The position numbers were made by a program, and so were the translations under genes. Of a DNA stretch of 64,000 nucleotides, positions 20,768 to 30,606 are shown piece by piece. Source of the stretch: Terrilactibacillus sp. S3-3 (GTDB taxonomy: Bacteria > Bacillota > Bacilli > Bacillales > Sporolactobacillaceae). The DNA lies in the NCBI GenBank assembly GCA_030437565.1, contig CP129291.1, forward strand, positions 248,001-312,000. The letters are read 5' to 3'. Within the stretch, counting starts at the first letter, position 1; every line of letters begins with the position of its first letter. Under the pieces are notes generated by a model. That model saw only the letters and a program-made list of their open reading frames with translations. It was not told where the DNA came from and did no database searches.

Positions 20768-20864
20768 GTTTTACATGTTTATCTTAAATGAAAATCTCCC
20801 GTAATTCAAAACTAAAGGAGAATATTATTTCCCATAGGCATTTATCTTTAATTACTTTTCTAGT

Positions 20865-22794
20865 TTATTTAGTTTTCTTTCCCAAAGTCCCACAGATGCA
20901 CCTTGGTTCGGATATAATGGCAAACCTTTTTTGTTGTAGATACTTTAAACTCTGCTGTAATTTAAAAACTTGTCTCTCTAACACATCAATGCTTTGATTT
21001 ACATCTATTTTGTCTAACTCTCTTTTTACTACCTCATTGTATACAGAATGGTATCCACGATGACGCGACATTGAACTTACTTTATCATCAGGAACTCTAA
21101 GAAATATGCCATTGGAAACATCATCAAGATTCATTCCAATTTTTTGTAATACGGGATGACCAGCCATTTCAGCTGGTATTATATGCTGAGCTTGATAACC
21201 ACTCCACTTAGTTGAACGTTTAACACCCATTTCTTCCAGTATATTTTTTCCTAACTTTGTAGAATCTCCACCTACTACTTGCTCGGGAGTACCTGGAATA
21301 ATTCTAGAATCACCCGCACCCTTGGACCCACCATTAATTTTATTAGAAGCTATTTGCCAGAACAAGTTTTTGCCATTGTTTAAACTTTGAATAAAACTGT
21401 GGGCCCCACTGGAAATTTTATCAGTGATTTTGGCGACTTTATCTCTCAAACCCGCTGCATTAATGACATTACATGGAATCTCTCCAAGAGCATCGGCCAC
21501 TGCATACTGAGGGAAAAAGTGTGAAAATAAGTTATTCATCCCGGTCGCCGCTTTTTTAGGGATTGATTGATTGACTGTCTCATGCGCGTTTTTCACTTTC
21601 AGCTTGGCCGTTTCTTTGGCCGTCTTTCCGGCTTTTTTTATGGCCTCTGCTTTGCTGACAAGTTCGCCTGTTTCAGCCAGTTTGCCAATCTTGTCGACGC
21701 CTTTTGTCCCGAGCGCTGAAACGGCAAGGGTGGCCGCGGCATACGTGATCCACTTTGAACGGGTGTAGGCGTCGCCATGCATCATGTTTTTATCATAAGA
21801 TTGAACAATAGCCTTTTTAAGGATGTCATACGTTTTGACAGGATGAATCGCCGAACGGACAATGTTTTCAGCCACCAGGATGGGGGAAGTCGTGACCGTA
21901 TTCCACAAGCCAACAGCGGTGTCTTTAGCGACAGCAAAAAGTCCATCCTGAATACCTTTATTGATTCTGTTGTTCAATGCAAGGATGCTGAAAGCTGCCG
22001 TTAAAAACGGTTCTGCCTTCTCTGCCTTCTCCGCCTTCTCTTTCTTCGTCAACTCACTCGTCTTTTCCTGCTGCTCTTTATATTCGAGGTACGCCGCCGT
22101 TTCCTGTTCCTTCTCACCCTGCAATTGGTAGACGGCGCTGTCATGATAGGCTTCGGCGTCGAAATGAATCGGCGAGACGTCGCCGCCCTGGCGCGTTGCC
22201 TCAATTAATTCGGCAAACAGCTTCTTCACGTATTGCTGGTCACTTTCGGAGCCGCTGTATTCTTGAACGAGCGCTTGATCGAGTTCGCGAACGGCCTCCG
22301 CCGTTTGCGTTAGCTTGAGATCCGCTTTGTCCAGCTCGTCGTCAACAGCCTCCGTTGAAAACGGATCGAGTGACACGAGATCGGAAATGCTTCTTAGAAT
22401 GTCGTCGATCGTTTCCCGCTGGTCATAGACCATGTCCTTCGACCGATAGTACCCATTCGCCAGTTCCTGTTCCAGAAAGGGAACGGTCACCACCGTATCC
22501 TCTAATGAATCTTTGTCCCCCGATAAACCTTTGTCCTCAATCGCGCCGGGAACGCCGAAAAAACGCGATCTGCCGGTCAATCAGCCGCAGCCAGGCATTG
22601 ACCACATCAATCTGCGCCTGATAGAACTGTTTGATCGCCTGCGCCCCTTTACCCTGAAAATCGTCCATCTGCGTGATACGCTGAAAAGCGGTTTTTAAGA
22701 GCTGAAACTGCCCCTTGAGCGCCTCGTACTGTTTGGCCCGGGCCTTTACCGCCGCGATCAGGGTTTGCGCTTCAAATACCGTCGTGTCTCCCAT
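20865..22794 (-). CDS. LXG-domain polymorphic toxin with C-terminal AHH-type nuclease, one frameshift
   Basis: Start ATG 22794. N-terminal LXG domain (FEAQTLIAAVKARAKQYEAL, FQGKGAQAIKQFYQAQIDVV, the LXG-type GKGA turn), a coiled-coil mid-part, Ala/Lys-rich linker (KKEKAEKAEKAEPF), two hydrophobic stretches, and a C-terminal nuclease: GYQAQHIIPAEMAGHPVLQK, DDVSNGIFLRVPDD, SRHRGYHSVYNEVV. This is the AHH member of the HNH/EndoVII fold, but the first motif reads A-Q-H, not A-H-H. A slip near 22560 divides the first 80 residues from the rest. Such proteins leave via the type VII system and kill competing Firmicutes; a cognate immunity gene normally follows at once, but here IS110 follows. Confidence 0.82.
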
Positions 22795-22809
22795 CGGCTC
22801 CTCGCCCCC

Positions 22810-22935
22810 TTATTTAATGAATGGCCTCATCCTACCGTTCAAGAGCTGCATATCGGCCTCGGTATCCGTGATATTTTTTTGACCTTCTATGTATTGCGTG
22901 AAGAGGCGCCGCAACACCTGCTCATATTTCCGCTA
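22810..22935 (-). pseudogene. Lap-like LXG accessory protein, C-terminal fragment
   Basis: Just upstream of the LXG gene the reverse strand reads YEQVLRRLFTQYIEGQKNIT and DTEADMQLLNGRMRPFIK before a TAA at 22810. LXG toxins are usually preceded by one or two ~100-residue helical chaperone/targeting proteins (Lap; DUF5082/DUF5344). Here only the last ~40 residues are clear, with possible further sequence (LGRRMDRQLAEI) in another frame. Probably decayed. Confidence 0.4.
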
Positions 22936-23468
22936 GTTGCCTGTCCATCCGTCGGCCTAGTTTGGTTTGGCTCGCTTAATCGATCGATTTTGTCACCCTA
23001 GACAGCCGATTGGTGTGACACCTTCAAAATATGAGTCAGCATTCCGGAAACGTCATGATGATTGAATCTCTCCATTCGCACTATTTAAACTGAATATTTT
23101 GTCATTGTCGCATAAAAAAGTTTCCTATTATTATCATAATCAGGTCTGCCGGGAAAAACATGAACGAAAGGAACCACATTCACACCATTTTTTGAAAAAG
23201 TTGTATGCTAAATGATGCTAATCGGCAAAAAATGGCAGGACTTTGTGACTAGCTTTTTTTAGGTAATAATCTGTATTCATTATTATTAAATCAGACGTAT
23301 TTATTGGGATTATCCTCTGTATGCAGATCCAATAATTATATAAAAGAAATCTTCCTATGTATGCATAAAAAATTGAAACACCATAATTTATGGTGTTTTT
23401 TCAAAAAAATAACTATATTGGCTGAATAAATATTTACACAAATTATATTTTTATGCCGATGACGTATT
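22936..23468. other. Intergenic, one hairpin
   Basis: No gene seen. At 23376-23402 AACACCATA/TATGGTGTT with a following T run (GTTTTTTC) looks like a terminator on the forward strand. It may also serve the reverse gene at 23469, since an A run precedes it. Confidence 0.4.
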
Positions 23469-23948
23469 CTATACCTTTTTTATAATTTGCTTTGTCTTTT
23501 CCAACGGGAACGGGACTCCATCGATTCGGAAATATTCAATGTTTTCCATATAACCTTCTCGTCGTTCTGTGTTTGCTTTTCCAAATGGAACGCTAACATA
23601 ATCGCCAATTTTAATCCCTTCATCATTGGCTTTATAATAAAAGGTTCTGTCACTATCGTCGAATGATACACTGCAATATTTAACTTTTCCGTCTTTCCAG
23701 GCATTCATAAAAGCGTTTTTGTTAAGCAGCTCACCGAATCCGTAGAAACCTATAAAATCACGAATGAGATCGATCAATTCAGACCACGTTTTTTCTGGAA
23801 TATTCCGCCAATCATAAACGCCTGAATGTAAAATTTTTCTACCGTCGTCATATTCCGCTGCAAGATTATAGAAACATACACCTGTTTTATCGTCAAATTT
23901 CGCTGTGTCAATCCACTCGTCACTATTGAAGCATTCCCATTTACTCAG
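23469..23948 (-). CDS. Hypothetical protein, immunity-like, 5' end truncated
   Basis: The frame is open well above the first ATG (23777): CFNSDEWIDTAKFDDKTGVC, AAEYDDGRKILHSGVYDWRN, IPEKTWSELIDLIRDF, then GIKIGDYVSVPFGKANTERR and EYFRIDGVPFPLEKTKQIIK. Small acidic/aromatic proteins with this look occur as immunity proteins in toxin loci, but I do not recognise the family for certain. No start codon is left: the reading runs into the truncated acyl-CoA ligase on the other strand at about 23925-23948, so the locus is a rearrangement junction. Confidence 0.5.
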   Translation of the reverse strand: MSKWECFNSDEWIDTAKFDDKTGVCFYNLAAEYDDGRKILHSGVYDWRNIPEKTWSELIDLIRDFIGFYGFGELLNKNAFMNAWKDGKVKYCSVSFDDSDRTFYYKANDEGIKIGDYVSVPFGKANTERREGYMENIEYFRIDGVPFPLEKTKQIIKKV

Positions 23949-25020
23949 AAAGAGATTGACCAGAATGATACAGCGGTTATTTTTTTATACTTCCGGTACA
24001 ACCGGGAAGCCAAAGGGAGTTATGCTGTCGGCAGGCAATGTACGTGCGATTGATTGCACTATATGGGCGGAGTCGTTAGAAACGACAGCAGAAGACCGTA
24101 CACATATTGTCACTCCACTATTTCACTGTGCCGCAACTCATTGCTTTATGATTCCAACCATTTATAGAGGCGGTTCTGTGGTTATCGAAGAAGCCTTCTC
24201 GCCGGAATTAACATTAAATACGAAAAAAAAAAAAAGAAAAAGTAACCATTTTCTTCGGAGTTCCTGCGATATACAACATTCTTCTTAACACACCCAAAAT
24301 GGCAAGCCTGGATTTATCACCCTTGCGTCTGTTTACGTATGGAGCTGCTCCCATGCCATATGAGTTAGTAAAAAAAGTGAAAGCACTTTTTCAAAAAGTA
24401 AAGGTGCAAAATTTATATGGGCAAACGGAAAACTCTCCGGGTGCGACAACATTAAAAGATCATTATGCATTAGAGAAAATAGGCTCTGTCGGAGAGCCAT
24501 TACCCAATACACAGGTGAGGGTGGTAGATGAATTCGGGAATGAACTCCCGGTTGCAGGTAGGAGAAATTGTGGTAAAAGGCCCACAGATTATGAAGGGTT
24601 ATTTAAAAAACGAAGAAGCCACTCGTCAGGCGATAAAAAAACGGCTGGCTGTACAGCGGTGATTTAGGTCGTTTTGATGAAGATGGATTGTTATACATCG
24701 TCGATCGGAAAAAAGATATGATCATTCGCGGCGGAGAGAATGTGTATCCCGTTGAAGTGGAAGAAGTATTATACGGGATGCCGGAAATACTTGAAGCCGC
24801 TGTAGTAGGGGTTCCACATGAAGTATACGGAGAAGTTGCGAAAGCATATGTTGTTTTGAAGGAAGGGAAATCTCTCTTGGCCGGAGACGTGCTTCATTAT
24901 TGTAAACAGAAACTGGCGAAATATAAGCTGCCTAATGAGGTCGTTTTTCTTGATTCTCTACCACGTAACGCGAGCGGGAAAGTATTAAAGCATACATTAA
25001 GAAAAAATGTAAGCGCTTAA
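23925..25020 (+). pseudogene. Acyl-CoA synthetase (AMP-forming), 5' truncated, frameshifted
   Basis: ANL-superfamily ligase. Visible motifs: P-loop YTSGTTGKPKGVMLS (A3), LFTYGAAPMP, NLYGQTENSPGATT (A5), SGDLGRFDEDG, IVDRKKDMIIRGGENVYPVE (A8) and the terminal Lys in LPRNASGKVLKHTLR (A10). The first ~160 residues are missing; the reading begins EAFPFTQKEIDQND at the junction with the reverse gene. Breaks near 23975 (T run), 24230 (A run) and 24555-24640. Substrate cannot be fixed; medium/long-chain fatty acid or an aryl acid are both possible. Confidence 0.8.
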
Positions 25021-25464
25021 TAACTTACCAGATCTCTATTTAGGGCTCTGGACATAGAGAAAATGTTGATACAGCAGGTTTTTTGAGTGCTTTTGTCGAA
25101 TAAATATGCAAGATGAAACATTGTATTCTAGACATTTCCGGAAAAAAGCCTTGTCACATGAGGCGATTGATTTGTACAAAATTCAGGAACATCAGATGAT
25201 CATACTAATAGCCTTGATAAACGAATAAAAAGAAAGGCGTGTTTGAAAAAAAGATTGATCAAAACACGCTTTTAATATATTCAATTGGCTCATTCTATTA
25301 TAAAAAAGTGTGATCATTTCTGTGATCCTTCCTCAACCTAGCTTATAAAGTGAAACTTCAATCAGTGATTTTACAACTAGCCGATCTTTTTATCATTTAA
25401 AGTCTTGCCATCAGCGTGTTTTGGTGGTAAATTAGCATAAAACTAATTATTAATACTTATTAAC
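25021..25464. other. Intergenic with terminator and possible gene fragment
   Basis: 25106-25228 is open for 40 codons (MQDETLYSRHFRKKALSHEA onward) without ribosome binding site, possibly a fragment. Remaining sequence shows nothing further except the terminator at 25233-25274. Confidence 0.35.
25233..25274 (+). terminator. Probable rho-independent terminator
   Basis: Stem GCGTGTTT / AAACACGC with a 17-nt loop and TTTTA after it. It lies about 215 bp behind the acyl-CoA ligase stop. Confidence 0.5.
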
Positions 25465-25656
25465 TTGGTATTTAAAGCCTTTACAAACAGGGTAAGTGTT
25501 GTGGAAGGGGACGCCTTCTTTGATACTAATGAAGGAACTCATCAAATAAGATTATGTTTTACGTACTGCAATGAGGAGCAAATTCGTTGCGGGATCAAAA
25601 TCCTGGCCGATGCCTATTTTGCCTATTTAAAAGAATCCGCGCTTCAAACCCATTGA
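25465..25656 (+). pseudogene. C-terminal fragment of a class I/II aminotransferase
   Basis: 62 residues: NRVSVVEGDAFFDTNEGTHQ, IRLCFTYCNEEQIRCGIKIL, ADAYFAYLKES. This is the end of PLP-dependent aminotransferases of the 2-aminoadipate transaminase / MocR-associated type, where VSVVPGDAFY and IRLxFxY are conserved. The PLP lysine and all upstream parts are absent, so it cannot function. Confidence 0.55.
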
Positions 25657-25876
25657 TGGGCTTGCCGGCAGTTGATTTGATTTGACCGCTTTGAAAGGTG
25701 GCAAAGGGTCATTTTCGGGAATGTAAAATGTCTTGCAGCGGCTGCTGATTGTGGAATCATGTTCGTCGAGTTGCTGTATGATTACCGCCATGGCGGTTCG
25801 TTTTCCGTGATCCGGATTTTGCACGAAAGAAAAGGAAAAACAGGAAAAGTTAGAGAGAAAAAAGGGGAGGAATACC

Positions 25877-26384
25877 ATGACAAGTCAAATTATTGTCAAT
25901 GAATTAATTGAAGATGATAAGGAAATCGTCCGCCGTTTATTAATTGAAAGCTATCGGCAGTATGAACCTGACTATACTGATCCGCAGATATGGAAGAATT
26001 ATTTAGCGGAGATAACGGCTTCCGTGGACAATCCAAGGGGCCAAAATTCTCGTTGCGAAAATCGATCGGAAAATTCTTGGCACGTTGCAGTTGTTTCATT
26101 CATCTGAAAAGGCGTATGAGAGGCCGGAACTGGGCATTTTTTCGCCGATTATCCGCTTGTTGGCCGTTCACCCTGCAGCCAGAGGACACGGTATTGCTCG
26201 GGAATTATTAAAAGCAAGTGTGAATGATGTGAAAAAGCAAGGGTTTACCGAGCTGTATTTACATACGAGCGACAAGATGGCCAAGGCGATAAGGTTATAT
26301 GAAAGGTTCGGATTTCAGCGCGATCTGTCAAAGGACTTTCAGTCGGCAGATATTCACGTAAAGTGCTATCGGCTGGATATTTAA
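25877..26384 (+). CDS. GNAT-family N-acetyltransferase, one frameshift
   Basis: ATG 25877 with GGGGAGGA. About 168 residues after joining frames near 26035. The acetyl-CoA pyrophosphate loop is IIRLLAVHPAARGHGIAREL (R-G-H-G-I-A) and the C-terminal motif is AIRLYERFGFQRD. Substrate unknown. Neighbours are unrelated, so probably monocistronic. Confidence 0.8.
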
Positions 26385-26394
26385 AAGGGCCTTG

Positions 26395-26431
26395 CAATAT
26401 CCCCTTTTCCATGATGGAAAAGGGGATATTG
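26395..26431. terminator. 16-bp perfect hairpin behind GNAT gene
   Basis: CAATATCCCCTTTTCC, loop ATGAT, GGAAAAGGGGATATTG. It is 10 bp after the acetyltransferase stop. No T run follows, so it could be a processing or attenuation structure instead of a simple terminator. Confidence 0.5.
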
Positions 26432-26697
26432 TGCGTGAGCGGTTAATGTGTGTAACATGCAAGCGGATCAATCAGATGATTTATGGAGGAATGCGCCGCA
26501 AAAACAGGGATGCTTTTTTGCAAAAGCAACATTTTGCAGACAGCCATGCACGCCTCTTTGAAGCAGGGAGCGGCGAGCAAAAATACTTTTGCAAACTGCT
26601 TTTTTACTGTAGAATGAATGAAATCATTAAACTGAATAATATGAAAAATAAAATAAATGTTGAATCCTTTTGGCGGATGATTCAGGGAGAGATGGGT

Positions 26698-27458
26698 ATG
26701 ACTTTAGCTTTAGGAAAGCTAATAGCAGCAGGGAATACAGCTAAAATATATCTTTGCGAAAACAAGATTTTTAAAATATTTAATGATGATTTGCCGGATA
26801 CGGAGTCGGCGTATGAAGCGGATAAACAAAGATACGCCTATTCGTGCGGGCTGCCCGTTCCCAAAGTATTGGACGTCACAAAGATAGACGGGAAACAGGC
26901 GATTATCATGGAATATATTAAGGGAAGAACATTGGGCGATCTCCTGAATGAAAATAGAGAACAGGCCGAATCATACATGGAGACGTTCATTGATATCCAG
27001 CAAAACATCCATAGTGTTCCTGCGGATGCATTTGAGCCATGTCTCTGAAAAATTGCGCCGGCAAATTTATTCGGCCCATCATCTGGATGAAATGCACAAG
27101 TCAGGTCTTATAGAAAAAAAGATTCGATTCGATGACGCTTGAGAACAGGCTTTGCCACGGGGATTTTCATCCATATAATCTAATCATGTCAGACGCCGGA
27201 GTGTTCATCATCGATTGGGTGGATGCCAGCGCGGGAGATGCAAAAGCCGACGTTTACCGGACGTACCTTTTGCTTTCGCAGTTTTCGGAGCCTTTGGCCG
27301 ATCTGTATTTGCAGCTTTATTGTGAAAAAAATAAGCTGTCAAGACAGGATATCTTTCAATGGGCGCCAATTGTCGCCGGTGCGCGGCTATCTGAAAAAGT
27401 AGCTTTGGAAAGACCTGAACGGCTGATGAATATCGTCAATCACTATTGTCCATTGTAA
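26698..27458 (+). CDS. Aminoglycoside phosphotransferase-like kinase, two frameshifts
   Basis: Start ATG 26698 behind GGGAGAG; the frame is open to 26392 but without features. Protein-kinase-like fold of the APH family: G-loop LIAAGNTAKIYLCEN, Lys in KIFKIF, hinge IIMEYIKGRTLGDLL, catalytic loop LCHGDFHPYNLIMSD and metal-binding IIDWVDASAGD. Slips near 27045 and 27120. APH-like proteins phosphorylate antibiotics or small metabolites (choline, fructosamine, homoserine); nothing here shows resistance. Confidence 0.82.
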
Positions 27459-27564
27459 CGATTGAAATATATGCCCAAAACCTTGTTACTGAGCCTAATA
27501 AGATTAAAATCCATTTATTTCCAGACTAATTTTTTAAGTTCTGATACTACGGTTTTGGCCACCG

Positions 27565-27593
27565 TTTCCCCTTCCATCTAAGGGGATTTTTTT
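27565..27593 (+). terminator. Rho-independent terminator
   Basis: TTCCCCT / AGGGGAT stem with an 8-nt loop, followed by seven T. Between the convergent kinase and LysR genes, about 107 bp after the kinase stop. Confidence 0.65.
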
Positions 27594-27626
27594 GGTACGA
27601 AAAGGAAAGAACTGATCGTGTTTTAT

Positions 27627-28548
27627 TTATGCCTTCTTCGGTACGGATTTTTCCAACGCCTCTTTCAGATAGTCAACATACACCTGAAGCTCTTCCGACC
27701 AAAAGACATCGTTCCGTTTGACCAGGCCGATCTGAATCCTGTTATCGCCTTCCAAGGGAATTGAGATGATATTGGGATTCATGTAATTTTCTAAGATACA
27801 GCCAGTGCCAAGATTATAGCCGTCTGTATTCGACAGGAGATTATTCATCGCCCCTCTATCTTTTAAATAGACTAGTTTTTTGATACTGTCCACATTGATC
27901 GCTTCTTCCGCAAAATGGAGCAGGACGTCGTCTTGCTGGTAGGTCAGATAAGGATAATCCTTTAGCTGCTCTAAAGCAATGCATGTGAGATCAGCCAAAG
28001 GGTGTTCTTTTCGGAGAAAAACGTGCTGCCTGTGCCGAAGCGAGCGGCATAAACGTCAGCGACTTAGAGATAAAATAACGCTTAAAAAATTTTTTGTTTA
28101 AATCGCTTAAAGATAAAAGGCCAAGGATGCTCCTGCCCGAATACACGTCCTCGATCACATCGACCGCCTTTCCTTCACGAATTGTCAGCTCATATTTTTG
28201 CCCCGCCAGATCATTCATCAGATCGGCGGCAGCCGCGATGGCAAAGCCGTAGTGTTGAGAGGAGATAGAAAACTTTGTTAAGTCCGCGGCCTTCTCCTTG
28301 TTAAAATGATAGGCGACGGATTCCATTTGTTCCAGAATCATTTTAGCGTAGAAGAGTAAATCGGTCCCGTCTTTTGTGAACACAACGCCCTTATTCGTCC
28401 GGTCCAGAATGGTGACGCCCAGCTCCGCTTCCAAATCGCGGACCGCTTTGCTGATGCTGGGCTGTGTCACGAAGAGGGCAGCGGCCGCTTTGCTGATCGA
28501 ATGATGCTTGGCAATCTCCACAATATAACGAAACTGTTGAATCGTCAT
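27627..28548 (-). CDS. LysR-family transcriptional regulator, one frameshift
   Basis: N-terminal winged HTH: MTIQQFRYIVEIAKHHSISK, ALFVTQPSISKAVRDLEAEL, then a linker helix and a LysR substrate-binding domain (ADLTKFSISSQHYG, SGRSILGLLSLS; LEGDNRIQIGLVKRNDVFWS). A slip near 28000-28015 separates the last third. Total about 307 residues, normal for the family. Divergent from the acetyltransferase at 28739, with a dyad between them (28582-28608), so it may control itself and that gene. Confidence 0.85.
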
Positions 28549-28581
28549 CTCTTTATCGTCCCCTGGTTGATGATATCGGAT

Positions 28582-28608
28582 CTTGCTATAACTTTATTTT
28601 ATGGCAAG
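28582..28608. promoter_or_regulatory. LysR-type dyad in divergent promoter region
   Basis: CTTGCTATAA, 7 nt, TTATGGCAAG: 10-bp arms with one mismatch, 34 bp upstream of the lysR start. Fits a LysR-family recognition site, although the usual T-N11-A core is not unambiguous. Confidence 0.5.
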
Positions 28609-28738
28609 GGACAAAAAAGTTCAATTTTACGGTTCCCAAGGCGCGTTTTACAATGGATGTAAGAAAACTTTACGTACGGGCGGGCAAAGGCCTTATACCA
28701 GAATTTTGCCCAGTCTGAAGAAAATGGAGATGGTGAAA

Positions 28739-29248
28739 ATGAACGGAAATATAACGTATCGCGAGGCCCAGTTGCGTGATTTGCCAGGTATAGTCGATAT
28801 CTATAACTCGACGATTCCAAGCAGAATGGTCACGGCAGATGTAGAAGAGGTGACGGTCGCTGAGCGTGAGCCTTGGTTCCATGCCCATTATGAAAACAAA
28901 AATCGACCGCTCTGGGTGGCTGAACAAGCTGGAAAAATCATCGGCTGGCTCAGCTTAAGCAGTTTTTATGGCCGGCCGGCCTATCATGCGACTGCCGAAA
29001 TCAGTGTCTATATAGACTCAAACTTTCGCGGACAAGGACTGGGCACTCAATTTGTCAGCTATGCCTTGGATCATTGCCGTGAATTCGGGATCAAGACGGT
29101 CTTTGCTTTTATCTTTGGCCACAATCGGCCGAGTCTTCGTCTGTTCGAACGGTTCGGCTTTGAAAAATGGGGCGTTTACCCGAGGGTTGCTGAACTGGAC
29201 GGCATTGAAAGAGATTTAGTCGTCATGGGGAAGCGTATTTATGAATAA
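28739..29248 (+). CDS. Phosphinothricin/methionine-sulfoximine-type N-acetyltransferase
   Basis: 169 residues, intact. GNAT of the PAT/YwnH type: REAQLRDLPGIVDIYNSTIP, WFHAHYENKNRPLWVAEQAG, loop VYIDSNFRGQGLGTQFVSYA, and GHNRPSLRLFERFGFEKWG. These enzymes acetylate phosphinothricin, methionine sulfoximine or related amino acids. I took ATG 28739 because GGAG lies 9 bp upstream; 28730 is an alternative. It overlaps rarD by 8 bp, so the two are translationally coupled. Confidence 0.88.
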   Translation: MNGNITYREAQLRDLPGIVDIYNSTIPSRMVTADVEEVTVAEREPWFHAHYENKNRPLWVAEQAGKIIGWLSLSSFYGRPAYHATAEISVYIDSNFRGQGLGTQFVSYALDHCREFGIKTVFAFIFGHNRPSLRLFERFGFEKWGVYPRVAELDGIERDLVVMGKRIYE

Positions 29249-30167
29249 GTCCAAAGCAATGGGAAACCTCTATGCGTCTTCTGCCTTTGTGTTATGGGGA
29301 TTTTTGCCCTTATATTGGAAGGCGCTGGGGCATGTTCCGGCTTTGGAGATCTTAGCTCACCGCATTTGGTGGTCTTTTGTCTTCGTTATGGTGATCATCC
29401 TGTTTATGAAACGGAAGCTTCAACTGTTCATCGACAGGCTCAAAAACTTTCGCCGAAACGGAAAGGAATTTTTCCTGATAGCCACCGCTTCTATTGCGAT
29501 CAGCGGGAATTGGCTGGTTTTCATTTGGGCGGTGAACAGCGGAAAAGTGATTGAAGCCAGTCTCGGCATGTATATAACGCCGCTTATCAGCATCTTGTTT
29601 GGAGTTGTTCTGTTTAAAGAAAGATTGAGGGCCGGGCAATCGCTCTCCATTTTACTCGCTTTGCTGGGTGTGTGTCTGATCACGGTGAAATATGGAAACA
29701 TCCCCTGGGTGGCGTTATCACTTGCTTTAACATCCGGCGTCTATAGTTTTGCGAAAAAATGCATCCAATTAGATGCACTCGTTGCGATGGGTTACGAAAC
29801 ATTAATGGTGACACCGTTTGCGTTTATTTATCTGTTGATTCTCCAGCTAAACGGGACCGGATCATTCGGAGCAAGCGCCCAACTATCCGTCCTGCTCATA
29901 GGGGCGGGGATCGTGACCGCACTGCCGCTGATATGGTTTGCCGAAGGAACAAAAAGGATATCACTCGTCACAGTCGGCGTTTTTCAATATCTGTCGCCCT
30001 CAATCGCTTTTTTTGTCGGATTATTGATTTTTAAAGAACCCGTTTCAATGACTCAATGGGTTTCATTTATCTTGATTTGGGCAGCTATCACCATTTATAC
30101 GTTGTTTTCAAGGCCTGCAGGGCAAGGTTTAAAGAAGGAAGATTGTAGCCGCAGCAGGCTCATATAA
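29241..30167 (+). CDS. rarD: RarD-like EamA/DMT permease
   Basis: 308 residues, intact, ten hydrophobic segments. RarD hallmarks: GNLYASSAFVLWGFLPLYWK at the N-terminus, EILAHRIWWSFVFV, GNWLVFIWAVNSGKVIEASL, and YFINPL-equivalent GMYITPLISILFGVVLFKER. Start ATG lies inside the acetyltransferase gene. Family members transport unknown small metabolites. Pairing with an amino-acid-analogue acetyltransferase is suggestive of detoxification and efflux, as inference. A repeat array begins exactly at its stop. Confidence 0.9.
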   Translation: MNKSKAMGNLYASSAFVLWGFLPLYWKALGHVPALEILAHRIWWSFVFVMVIILFMKRKLQLFIDRLKNFRRNGKEFFLIATASIAISGNWLVFIWAVNSGKVIEASLGMYITPLISILFGVVLFKERLRAGQSLSILLALLGVCLITVKYGNIPWVALSLALTSGVYSFAKKCIQLDALVAMGYETLMVTPFAFIYLLILQLNGTGSFGASAQLSVLLIGAGIVTALPLIWFAEGTKRISLVTVGVFQYLSPSIAFFVGLLIFKEPVSMTQWVSFILIWAAITIYTLFSRPAGQGLKKEDCSRSRLI

Positions 30168-30535
30168 AATGGGGCGACCTCGAACCAGAATGGAGCGACT
30201 TTAACCTCAAATGGAGCGACTTCAGCCCAAATGGGGCGACTTTAACCTCAAATGGGGCGACTTCAGCCCAAATGGGGCGACTTTAACCTCAAATGGGGCG
30301 ACTTCAGCCCAAATGGGGCGACTTTAACCTCAAATGGAGCGACTTCAGCCCAAATGGGGCGACTTTAACCTCAAATGGAGCGACTTCAGCCCAAATGGGG
30401 CGACTTTAACCTCAAATGGAGCGACTTTAACACAAATGGGGCGACTTTAACCTCAAATGGAGCGACTTCAGCCCAAATGGGGCGACTTTAACCTCAAATG
30501 GAGCGACTTCAGCACAAATGGAGCGACTTCAAGGG
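30166..30535. repeat. Tandem array of alternating 20/21-bp units
   Basis: Eighteen copies of ATGG(A/G)GCGACTT. The tails alternate between TAACCTCAA and CAGCCCAA, making a 41-bp super-unit of 21+20 bp. The first two and last two copies are degenerate. The array starts at the rarD stop and ends 20 bp before a terminator. Not a CRISPR: no spacers and units are head-to-tail. Function unknown; the period equals two DNA turns. Confidence 0.9.
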
Positions 30536-30551
30536 GCTCAAAGGTACAAAA

Positions 30552-30601
30552 AAAAAAAACGGCTGCCATCCGTCTTTTTTGACGATGAATAGCCGTTTTT
30601 G
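30552..30601. terminator. Rho-independent terminator
   Basis: AAAACGGCT / AGCCGTTTT outer stem with inner GACGG-type pairing (CCGTC/GACG) and T run. A and T runs on either side allow use in both directions, between rarD with its repeat array and the DUF4430 gene. Confidence 0.7.
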
Positions 30602-30606
30602 AATGG

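Noticed and set aside
26392..26697. N-terminal extension of the phosphotransferase-like gene
   Set aside because: Open, but begins in a hairpin, has no family similarity, and a good ribosome binding site supports ATG 26698.
30166..30535. CRISPR array
   Set aside because: Units of 20-21 bp are directly adjacent without variable spacers, and no cas genes are near.
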